Assembly: GCA_900758895.1 (NCBI GenBank)
Contig: CAAETG010000096.1
Span: 1-5,366 of the forward strand
Source: Bacilli bacterium
GTDB taxonomy: Bacteria; Bacillota_I; Bacilli_A; RF39; UBA660
DNA length: 5,366 bases
Direction of reading: 5' to 3'
Shown: piece after piece, positions 1-5,317 of the stretch
How the letters are laid out: the number at the start of each line of letters is the position of its first letter
Numbering within the stretch: position 1 is the first letter of the stretch
Made by a program: the position numbers and the translations under genes
The notes under the pieces: model-generated
Told to the model about the DNA's origin: nothing
Databases searched by the model: none
What the model saw: the letters and a program-made list of their open reading frames with translations, nothing else

Positions 1-86
1 TACGCAATGCTGAGTAAATACCAAAAGATTTTGCTAAATCCTAATTCTTTATAATATTCAATAAATTCCTTTATTCGTTTTTTCAT
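1..86 (-). CDS. P2: 5'-terminal part of a small membrane-protein gene, second copy of the 114-residue protein
   Basis: The ATG is at 86-84 and 28 codons are visible before the window ends, so the gene is partial only because of the window edge. The protein starts MKKRIKEFIEYYKELGFSKI and then enters a hydrophobic segment. All 28 residues are identical to the start of the complete gene at 4915-5259. In DNA only base 42 differs, and that change is synonymous (Leu TTA against TTG). The ATG lies 60 bases after the lipase stop, behind the shared leader, with GAGG four bases and AAGG eleven bases upstream. The basic, amphipathic N-terminus followed by a membrane segment suggests an inner-membrane protein with its N-terminus in the cytoplasm. 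Whether this copy is intact, and how far the identity with P1 runs, cannot be seen. Function unknown. Confidence 0.8.
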   Translation of the reverse strand, partial: MKKRIKEFIEYYKELGFSKIFWYLLSIA

Positions 87-129
87 AAAACCTCATACCT
101 TAATAATTGATTTTTCGCAAAGTATTTCA
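1..129 (-). repeat. Long direct repeat, left copy (pairs with 5174-5302)
   Basis: Bases 1-129 match 5174-5302 without gaps and with three differences, at 42, 96 and 116. The repeat covers the first 28 codons of the P gene plus 43 bases of upstream leader. It ends sharply at 129/130, where the right copy goes on into the end of another gene and this copy goes on into the lipase 3' end. Identity runs to base 1, so the true repeat probably extends beyond the window. The distance between copies is 5173 bases. Confidence 0.95.
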
Positions 130-227
130 AATGTATTATATAAAAGTCAATCGAGTCCGCCGTCTACTACATCAATTCCGTTTGGCTTTTCTTCTTCATT
201 TCCTGCTGTTTCAGCCGTTGCCGGAAT
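83..227 (-). repeat. Tail-leader block, copy A (pairs with 4741-4884)
   Basis: This 145-base block matches 4741-4884 with two substitutions (96 and 205) and one extra A in the run at 142-145. Read on the minus strand it holds 26 codons of lipase C-terminal tail, the TGA stop, about 60 bases of leader and the start codon of the next gene. The substitution at 205 changes one tail residue (Ala here, Val in the other copy). Homology begins at the Ile codon of the tail and ends at the ATGA of the following gene, so the block joins the end of one gene to the start of the next. Confidence 0.95.
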
Positions 228-3200
228 TATATCATATTCTGCATTGCTGTAACTCATAATGATTTCATTATTATTTTTGCAAAGCAAGAAATTTTTCCCA
301 ATTTTCCAATCATCATCGTCAACAATACCGTCTTTGTTAATATCAAAATATTTATTATCTATTGTTGACTCATAACCGTTAATATGTTTTTTTAACACAG
401 CAAAATCCTTAGCGTTAATATAACCGTCCTTGTTAAAATCACAACATATCATAGTGATAGGTGTAGAAATGACTACTGATGAATCACAAATTTTAACTTT
501 AAGGTGCAAATTATATCCGTATTTGTAATCAAGTGCGAAATCATAATTGCCGTTTTTAAGCGAATATACTACAAAATATCCATATTTATCACTTTTAGAT
601 ATATTGCCGGCTTCATTTGATATATTGACATCTTCAACAGGATAATAATGCTCATATATATTATTTGGACTTTCCATTGCAACAATATTACCGCACAAGA
701 AACTACCGGATTTGAAATTGATGCCTTTTTTGTTGGCAAACGCTTCGGCAAAGCTGCCCGTGTTTGCGCAAATTGTAACTTTGGACGAATTTGCAAATGC
801 ATCATCGGAAATATCTGCAATGCTGTCAGGTATATATATCGCCTGAAGTGCGGGACAGTTCATAAATGCACCACTTGAAATGGTTGTACCGCCTTGTAAA
901 ATAACTGCTTCCAATTTTGAACAATTATAGAATTCGCCTTCATTGATATTTCTTACCGGAAGAGTAACGGTTCTAATATTGTTACTTGCAAAGTCAATAT
1001 TATCAATTTTTGTACAACCCGACAAATCAATATTACCATCAAGCTTTAGGCAATTAAAATTACAATCGTAAAGTCTGTATTTTTCTGATACTGAGTCATA
1101 AATCCAATCTGTTTCTGCCCATTCACCCGGTTTTTTTAAGTTCCAATTAAGAATGCTCATATTATTTTTTTGCTTTGCAAAATCGCAAAGAATCTGATAG
1201 TCGTTTTCATTAAAAACAGATATTTCTTTGTTTATAATTTGATGACGATATTTTAATGAATAATTACTTTTCTTTTTTATATTTGATATTATTTTCTCAG
1301 AAAATATATTTATATCAATGTGATTGTTTTCACATTCGAGAACGAATAAATTAGAATCACTTGATGTAATATTATTTGGGAGTGTCAAATTTTCAATTTG
1401 CGAATTTGAACAATATAATTCTTGAAGTTTATTGCAATTATTCAAATTCAATTTAGAAATAGCAGTGTCTTCACAATTTATTATTCTTAATTCGTCAAAA
1501 TCTGACAGTTCAAGTGTCCCGCTTACCCCAAGTCCATTCGTGTTAATCATAACAGCTCTGTATTTTTCTCCGTCAAAATAAAACATCACATTATTTTGAA
1601 TTTTTTCAAGTGATAATTTTTCATTATCATCGAGCCAATCGAGGGCTTTATTATTGGTGTCGTATTTTGCAAAATTTTCAAGTGCTTGTATTTCTGAAGC
1701 ATCTGTTACTGCATTACTCGGTAATTTTTGCTGGAAATAATTAACATATGCCATATTATTATTTTTATAATCAAATAGATAATTATATAGTGTACTTCCT
1801 GTATGAACATCTAAATAATTATAAATACAATTAACATAAGTCAATTTGGTGTTATTTTCGAGATTTAAAGAAATTAAATTATTAAATGAGCCGGATAAGC
1901 TTTTTAATTCAGTCAATGCCGACAAATCGAGTAAACTCAAATCACATCCATCACAGTATAATGTTTTTAAATTATTGCAATCAGTCAGCACAAGTCCATT
2001 TTTTGATAAATCATTATAACTACAGTTAAGCGAGTTTAGTTCTATACATCCTGATAAGTCAATTTTAGTAAAAGTGTTAGCATATAAATCAAGATTTTCG
2101 AGTTCAGAAAAATCAGAAAAATCAGCAACGCCCTCTAACCATTTATATGAAAAATCAATACCGACAACATGTCCCGTACTATTCCAAGTTATACCCGACC
2201 ATTCAGATGGATTGTTTAAATTCCAATCAAGTATTTCATTGTTATTATTTTGATTTGCGATTTCTTTTAGTTTTAGGACTTCATTTAAATTTGGCGCTAC
2301 TGCATTATCATTTTGAACAGCAAAATCAGAATTTTCTTTAGAATTATTTAATGTATTTATCGCCTGCGAATATGTAAAAAGTTTAAACTCACTGTCACCA
2401 AATGCATTTGAATTATTGTCACCATTGATAAATTTGTTATATGTATCATAATGATGCGATGTAGATATTGACCCTATATTTGATATAGCAAAACATAATA
2501 ACGGTTTTAAGCGAGGTACCTCTATAATATCTTTTATTGCTTTTACTCCATAAAGTTTTGAATAAGAATTTGTCATAAAATATGTTGCATTATATAAGAA
2601 ATCATAAAGGCTTATATTTTCAAATAAAATTTGTTTTGGTGAATATCCTGAAATAGTTTTAAATTGTTTATTATAATATTCCTCTATTGAATTCCATTGT
2701 GAAAATGCATTATTTAATTCAGTTTTTATATTTTTGTTTAAAGGTCCTGAAAGATAAAGCGAAAAATTAGCAATTTCTTTATTAAAACTCCAGTCATCTA
2801 ATGATGTTATATCCATAGTAAAACAAGTTCCGTATTTCCAATAATTCCAGCCATCTGTTGGTGTTGTCAATGGAACAGACGGAACAATATCAGTAGTAAA
2901 CCAATAATTATAAATATTACTATAAGACTCGATTTTGTCAATTGTATTGTTTTTTGTTATTCTCACATTATTGGGACAGGCAAAAGTATATGCTGTTACG
3001 GTGTCAAATTTAGGAATTCTTAATGTTTCAGTAATGTTTTTTTCGTTACTTTCTGTTGTATCTGTTGCTTCTTTTGCGTATAAATTTGCAACTGCAGCTC
3101 CTCTGCTGTGACCGGTAATTATTAAATTTACTTTTTTATAATTCTTACAGTAAGTATTATAATATTCACAAATTGCATCTTTTATTGACTCTTTGGCTTT

Positions 3201-3992
3201 GTTAAAATTATTATGTACAGTAGAACTTGAATCATAATTTTTACCGGTTATTTGAACATTTCCTTGCCATTCATCCCACAATGTTCCCCGAATAACCACA
3301 AATAAATCTGTAGATTCTTTGTCAATATTTCTCTGAAGCAATGCAAATGATACATTATCAGGATTATGGTCTTTTGTATTAAATAGTTGAACTTTATCAA
3401 TTCCATTTAAAAAGTTTTTGTCTATAAGGCTTAAGAATTTCATATTTGGGAAAGCTTCTTTTTCAGTACCATAAATTTCTTTTGATAGCATCATACATAA
3501 TTTCATATCATCACTATTATATGATAAATATTTATTATAACTATTATCAATGCTTCCTGTAAGTACAAAATCATCGGCAGATGGAACAAGCATACCTCCA
3601 CCACCATAACCGACAGCTTTTCCTTCGCGCGGATAAACAGTTATTGAAAAAGTTGTATCAAAACTTATTACGAGCCATTTATATTTAAAACTGAAATTGC
3701 AAACATAATAATTTTGATAAAATGTAACTGTACCTGATACATCTTTATCAATATTTATTGAAAGAGATGTAGCATCAATTGTTATATGTCCTGTAAAAGT
3801 TGATGTATTTCTGTTCAAACTATATACATCAAATTGCATTGGCGACTCCGAATCGTAATTTCCGGAGTAAGAAGTTGATACATTGTATAATGTTGCAGAA
3901 AATGATTTGTATGGAAAGCAACAAATTGAAGATATGACAACACTCATTGTCATAATTATTGAAATTAAACGAGTATAAATTTTTGTTTTCAT
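147..3992 (-). CDS. Secreted class 3 lipase with leucine-rich repeats and a dockerin
   Basis: A 1281-residue protein using the ATG at 3992, which has GAGGAAA eight bases upstream and opens directly into a signal peptide. The in-frame TTG at 4007 would add five residues and has no better ribosome site. Order: signal peptide 1 to about 33; beta-rich domain about 34-155; class 3 lipase about 160-520; cap-plus-LRR region about 568-1095; small beta domain about 1097-1170; dockerin about 1182-1238; acidic tail to 1281. Lipase motifs: RGT at 235-237, VHNNF at 259-263, nucleophile Ser296 in GHSRG, probable Asp368 in TTDIVPSVP and probable His513 in HHYDTY, so the triad looks complete. By family it should hydrolyse an ester bond of a lipid or similar substrate outside the cell; the substrate is not predictable. 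The dockerin suggests docking to a cohesin. The last 26 residues are shared with a short frame at 4804-4911. It is probably co-translated with the preceding 246-residue gene. Confidence 0.93.
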   Translation of the reverse strand: MKTKIYTRLISIIMTMSVVISSICCFPYKSFSATLYNVSTSYSGNYDSESPMQFDVYSLNRNTSTFTGHITIDATSLSINIDKDVSGTVTFYQNYYVCNFSFKYKWLVISFDTTFSITVYPREGKAVGYGGGGMLVPSADDFVLTGSIDNSYNKYLSYNSDDMKLCMMLSKEIYGTEKEAFPNMKFLSLIDKNFLNGIDKVQLFNTKDHNPDNVSFALLQRNIDKESTDLFVVIRGTLWDEWQGNVQITGKNYDSSSTVHNNFNKAKESIKDAICEYYNTYCKNYKKVNLIITGHSRGAAVANLYAKEATDTTESNEKNITETLRIPKFDTVTAYTFACPNNVRITKNNTIDKIESYSNIYNYWFTTDIVPSVPLTTPTDGWNYWKYGTCFTMDITSLDDWSFNKEIANFSLYLSGPLNKNIKTELNNAFSQWNSIEEYYNKQFKTISGYSPKQILFENISLYDFLYNATYFMTNSYSKLYGVKAIKDIIEVPRLKPLLCFAISNIGSISTSHHYDTYNKFINGDNNSNAFGDSEFKLFTYSQAINTLNNSKENSDFAVQNDNAVAPNLNEVLKLKEIANQNNNNEILDWNLNNPSEWSGITWNSTGHVVGIDFSYKWLEGVADFSDFSELENLDLYANTFTKIDLSGCIELNSLNCSYNDLSKNGLVLTDCNNLKTLYCDGCDLSLLDLSALTELKSLSGSFNNLISLNLENNTKLTYVNCIYNYLDVHTGSTLYNYLFDYKNNNMAYVNYFQQKLPSNAVTDASEIQALENFAKYDTNNKALDWLDDNEKLSLEKIQNNVMFYFDGEKYRAVMINTNGLGVSGTLELSDFDELRIINCEDTAISKLNLNNCNKLQELYCSNSQIENLTLPNNITSSDSNLFVLECENNHIDINIFSEKIISNIKKKSNYSLKYRHQIINKEISVFNENDYQILCDFAKQKNNMSILNWNLKKPGEWAETDWIYDSVSEKYRLYDCNFNCLKLDGNIDLSGCTKIDNIDFASNNIRTVTLPVRNINEGEFYNCSKLEAVILQGGTTISSGAFMNCPALQAIYIPDSIADISDDAFANSSKVTICANTGSFAEAFANKKGINFKSGSFLCGNIVAMESPNNIYEHYYPVEDVNISNEAGNISKSDKYGYFVVYSLKNGNYDFALDYKYGYNLHLKVKICDSSVVISTPITMICCDFNKDGYINAKDFAVLKKHINGYESTIDNKYFDINKDGIVDDDDWKIGKNFLLCKNNNEIIMSYSNAEYDIIPATAETAGNEEEKPNGIDVVDGGLD
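150..227 (-). other. Region encoding the shared acidic C-terminal tail of the lipase
   Basis: Residues 1256-1281 follow the dockerin and read IPATAETAGN and then EEEKPNGIDVVDGGLD. The same sequence with one change (Ala to Val) is encoded at 4804-4884. The segment is acidic, rich in Gly and Pro, and has no membrane segment, LPXTG motif or dockerin loop, so it is not a classical wall anchor. It is probably unstructured. Its DNA is visibly richer in G and C than its surroundings. Role unknown: a sorting or processing signal, a partner-binding peptide, or a passenger of the repeat. Confidence 0.85.
279..449 (-). other. Dockerin domain coding region of the lipase
   Basis: Two calcium-loop duplicates are visible: DFNKDGYINAKD (residues 1185-1196) and DINKDGIVDDDD (1217-1228). 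Both have the DxNxDG core and Asp at +11, each followed by a helix (FAVLKKHI and WKIGKNFLL). This is the two-fold pattern of dockerins, which bind cohesin modules on scaffoldins. The domain is preceded by a small beta domain (about 1097-1170, with SKSDKYGYFVVYSLKNGNYD) that resembles the carboxypeptidase-regulatory-like folds often found before dockerins. No cohesin is encoded in this window. Confidence 0.88.
708..2291 (-). other. Three cap-plus-leucine-rich-repeat units in the lipase
   Basis: Residues about 568-1095 contain three units, each a helical cap followed by LRRs. Caps: IANQNNNNEILDWNLNNP (unit 1), LENFAKYDTNNKALDW (unit 2, from about 764) and LCDFAKQKNNMSILNWNL (unit 3, from about 928). 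Unit 1 LRRs repeat every 21 residues or so (LNSLNCSYNDL, LKTLYCDGCDL, LKSLSGSFNNL, LTYVNCIYNYL). Unit 2 has LQELYCSNSQI. Unit 3 ends in BspA-like repeats (GEFYNCSKLEAVIL, GAFMNCPALQAIYIP). Units 2 and 3 share EKYR just before the first LRR strand. Such regions usually bind protein or glycan partners. Confidence 0.85.
2433..3515 (-). other. Class 3 lipase catalytic domain coding region
   Basis: Residues about 160-520 fit the alpha/beta-hydrolase class 3 lipase family. The codons for GHSRG lie at 3099-3113. The preceding strand is VNLIIT and the following helix is AAVANLYAKEA, the normal nucleophile elbow. VVIRGT with a following Trp marks the oxyanion and lid region, and YTFACPNNVRI precedes TTDIVPSVPL, the usual Asp segment. 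HHYDTY puts a Tyr five residues after the first His, as is common in the family. The stretch between Asp368 and His513 is longer than in minimal family members and may hold an extra lid or insertion. Confidence 0.9.
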
Positions 3993-3998
3993 TATATA

Positions 3999-4005
3999 TT
4001 TCCTC
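3999..4005 (-). promoter_or_regulatory. Ribosome binding site that sets the lipase start
   Basis: GAGGAAA overlaps the TGA stop (4006-4004) of the upstream 246-residue gene. The AGGA core lies eight bases before the ATG at 3992. This supports the ATG over the TTG at 4007 and suggests that ribosomes ending the upstream gene restart on the lipase. Confidence 0.8.
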
Positions 4006-4744
4006 AATTATAATTTTTAATAGAATAATAATGTGTACCCCATCCTTCAATTGCTTTGTTTGTATTTTTAAACAATTTTGGATATGGAGAATTAGAAATA
4101 TGTATATAATCAGATATTTTTATTTTGTCTTTAATTTTTGCTTTTAATTGTTTTGTGTATTCTAATTCATTAGAATGGTCATAATTGTTATAATAAAATA
4201 TTGTTTGATAATAATTATATTTGCCGTAAGAGTAATTATCTAAAAATTCTTTCGTATCGCTTTTAGTCAGTACATAATTATTGCTTTTATCACAATTAGC
4301 AATATAATTGAAGTAATTATCAATTATCAATTCAATTCCAACAATATTTTCATCAATATTTTTTTGCAACCATTCGGTACACCAATTTTCAATATCTTCA
4401 AGCTGATAATCGTCATAAAATTTGCCGTCATTACGATTCACAAAAAACTTTCTGCCATTGTACTCAAATTCAAAAGCAAAATCTTTCCATGCCAAAAACT
4501 GAAAAAGCTCATCTCTTGATGAATCCCAATATGTTCCGGCATGCCTTGAATCAATAAGTTTAAAATCTGTAATTTTCGCATCGTATTTTTTACACAAATA
4601 TGCAACAGCTTTTGCTTTTACATATGGGTAGCATATTTTATCTGCTGCCTTGCTTAATGGAAACGATACAACGATAAGGCAAATAAGGACGGAAATTATT
4701 TTTATTCCTATATCCCTTTTGCCGGAATTTTTATCTGTTATCAT
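4004..4744 (-). CDS. Membrane-anchored extracytoplasmic protein of unknown function (246 residues)
   Basis: I do not recognise the family. The protein has a short basic N-terminus, one hydrophobic segment at about 14-33 (IKIISVLICLIVVSFPLSKA) and a polar domain of about 210 residues. This fits a single-pass membrane protein with the bulk outside the cell, or less likely a cleaved signal peptide. No lipobox is evident. The outer part is rich in Tyr and Asn, with a segment FAFEFEYNGRKFFVNRNDGK (about 89-108) like the beta strands of small secreted Firmicutes domains; cysteines lie at 22, 38, 51, 122 and 151. The ATG at 4744 follows the shared leader, with GAGG four bases and AAGG eleven bases upstream. 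The stop is 11 bases from the lipase ATG and overlaps its ribosome site, so the two are probably made together. It could be a lipase partner, such as a chaperone or a protective protein, but nothing in the sequence decides this. Confidence 0.85.
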   Translation of the reverse strand: MITDKNSGKRDIGIKIISVLICLIVVSFPLSKAADKICYPYVKAKAVAYLCKKYDAKITDFKLIDSRHAGTYWDSSRDELFQFLAWKDFAFEFEYNGRKFFVNRNDGKFYDDYQLEDIENWCTEWLQKNIDENIVGIELIIDNYFNYIANCDKSNNYVLTKSDTKEFLDNYSYGKYNYYQTIFYYNNYDHSNELEYTKQLKAKIKDKIKISDYIHISNSPYPKLFKNTNKAIEGWGTHYYSIKNYN

Positions 4745-4884
4745 AAAACCTCACACCTTAATAATTGATTTTTCGCAAAGTATTTCAAATGTATTATATA
4801 AAGTCAATCGAGTCCGCCGTCTACTACATCAATTCCGTTTGGCTTTTCTTCTTCATTTCCTACTGTTTCAGCCGTTGCCGGAAT
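4741..4884 (-). repeat. Tail-leader block, copy B (pairs with 83-227)
   Basis: This 144-base copy has one fewer A in the run near 4801 and two substitutions relative to 83-227. It carries 26 tail codons, the TGA at 4806-4804, the leader and the ATGA start of the 246-residue gene. The gene that follows this copy differs from the one that follows copy A, and the coding sequence before the tail also differs. The block is therefore a common joint between unlike genes. Confidence 0.95.
4745..4787 (-). repeat. Leader repeat, middle copy (others at 87-129 and 5260-5302)
   Basis: A 43-base segment directly upstream of the start codon of three genes: P1, P2 and the 246-residue gene. It contains AAGG(T)(G/A) and GAGG before the ATG and differs from each other copy at only one or two positions. 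Since the genes it precedes are not all related, it acts as a common translation-start module. Confidence 0.9.
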
Positions 4885-4911
4885 ATTTTCACCAATTGTT
4901 ATAAATAGCAT
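4804..4911 (-). CDS. Short frame encoding an orphan copy of the lipase tail (35 residues)
   Basis: The frame starts at ATG 4911-4909 and ends at TGA 4806-4804. Its product begins MLFITIGEN and continues into the 26-residue tail of the lipase (ending EEEKPNGIDVVDGGLD) with one change. AGGA at 4918-4921 lies six bases before the ATG, overlapping the end of the 114-residue gene, so it could be translated. It is in the same reading frame as that gene, separated from its TAA only by one GAA codon. Three readings are open: a real small peptide gene; the remnant of a deleted lipase copy; or the end of a longer membrane protein now cut by a stop codon. The remnant reading fits the repeat layout best, but the ribosome site keeps the first alive. 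No signal peptide is evident. Confidence 0.55.
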   Translation of the reverse strand: MLFITIGENIPATAETVGNEEEKPNGIDVVDGGLD

Positions 4912-4914
4912 TTC

Positions 4915-5259
4915 TTATCCTTTCGATAAATCATTAACCATGTAAAAGAAATGGAATCCAAACATTGTTGTAATAAATATATAATTCAAAATAATACTTA
5001 ACTTGTTTACTTTTTTTAATAAGAATTCAAGCAAAATGGTTATTGCTATTACAATCGGATATAAAGAAGGATACAAATAATCCAAAGGCTCTTTAAAAAA
5101 ATAAATATAATTTTCTTTTATATAACCAATATAACTCATACTATTCCAAACAAACCACATATCAAATATAAAATACGCAATGCTGAGTAAATACCAAAAG
5201 ATTTTGCTAAATCCCAATTCTTTATAATATTCAATAAATTCCTTTATTCGTTTTTTCAT
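4915..5259 (-). CDS. P1: small three-pass membrane protein of unknown function (114 residues)
   Basis: The protein has a basic amphipathic start (MKKRIKEFIEYYKELGFSKI) and hydrophobic segments at about 20-39, 63-82 and 87-108, the last two joined by a short KKVNK turn. It ends FYMVNDLSKG. This predicts a small integral membrane protein with its N-terminus inside. I do not recognise the family. The ATG at 5259 overlaps the stop of the 15-codon leader frame (ATGA), with GAGG four bases upstream. A second copy begins at 86, identical over the 28 visible residues, and a divergent relative ends at 5316, so it belongs to a local family. After the TAA (4917-4915) the frame reopens at once into the lipase-type tail. 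It might be an immunity or transport-type accessory protein for the secreted neighbour; that is inference only. Confidence 0.8.
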   Translation of the reverse strand: MKKRIKEFIEYYKELGFSKIFWYLLSIAYFIFDMWFVWNSMSYIGYIKENYIYFFKEPLDYLYPSLYPIVIAITILLEFLLKKVNKLSIILNYIFITTMFGFHFFYMVNDLSKG

Positions 5260-5302
5260 AAAACCTCACACCTTAATAATTGATTTTTTGCAAAGTATTT
5301 CA
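5174..5302 (-). repeat. Long direct repeat, right copy (pairs with 1-129)
   Basis: Matches 1-129 at 126 of 129 positions without gaps and covers the P1 start and its leader. Base 5303 is the first mismatch. Here the upstream neighbour is a P-family gene end, whereas at the left copy it is the lipase tail. Confidence 0.95.
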
Positions 5303-5303
5303 T
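5256..5303 (-). CDS. 15-codon leader frame overlapping the P1 start
   Basis: ATG at 5303-5301 to TGA at 5258-5256 encodes MKYFAKNQLLRCEVL. AGGAGA at 5312-5317 lies eight bases upstream, and the TGA overlaps the P1 ATG as ATGA, a classic layout for translational coupling. The other leader copies (87-129 and 4745-4787) keep the frame open to the ATGA overlap. One difference is synonymous (GCA/GCG) and one changes Cys to Tyr, but the first codon there is TTG with no ribosome site. It may be a translated leader that delivers ribosomes to the next gene, or merely the conserved upstream part of the repeat. Too short to judge by codon use. Confidence 0.45.
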   Translation of the reverse strand: MKYFAKNQLLRCEVL

Positions 5304-5311
5304 AAAGAATA

Positions 5312-5317
5312 TCTCCT
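5312..5317 (-). promoter_or_regulatory. Ribosome binding site of the 15-codon leader frame
   Basis: AGGAGA is the strongest Shine-Dalgarno match in this part of the window. It overlaps the TAG stop (5318-5316) of the upstream partial gene and sits eight bases from the leader ATG at 5303. P1 has a weaker equivalent in the same place after its own stop (AGGA at 4918-4921). Confidence 0.6.

Noticed and set aside
135..140. TATAAT on the minus strand within the leader block (also at 4793-4798), a possible -10 box
   Set aside because: No acceptable -35 lies 16-18 bases upstream (the position holds GC-rich tail codons), and the TTGACT nearby is only 3-4 bases away. In such AT-rich DNA the hexamer is expected by chance.
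174..228. Inverted match AATTCCG / CGGAATT in the tail codons, as a terminator stem
   Set aside because: The arms are seven bases with a loop of about 41, there is no following T-run, and the match lies inside coding sequence.
569..820. Minus-strand frame overlapping the lipase in another phase (also 3829-4050)
   Set aside because: Out-of-phase shadow of the lipase or the 246-residue gene with no motif of its own.
648..878. Plus-strand open frame inside the lipase gene, and similar ones at 2147-2341, 3959-4147 and 4650-4904
   Set aside because: They lie opposite well-supported coding sequence, lack ribosome sites or recognisable domains, and have unlikely protein composition.
147..4007. TTG at 4007 as the lipase start (TTGA overlap with the upstream stop)
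   Set aside because: It adds only five residues, has no ribosome site at the right distance, and would place GAGGAAA inside the coding sequence. The ATG at 3992 has a good site and begins a normal signal peptide.
83..4884. CRISPR array, integron or insertion sequence as the source of the repeats
   Set aside because: There is no regular spacing, no transposase or integrase, and no terminal inverted repeats. The repeats follow gene boundaries.
1..5302. Circular molecule or assembly overlap suggested by the matching window ends
   Set aside because: The ends differ at three positions, the match stops sharply at 129/5302 with unrelated flanks, and the leader occurs a third time internally. Genuine repeats explain this better, though long reads would settle it.
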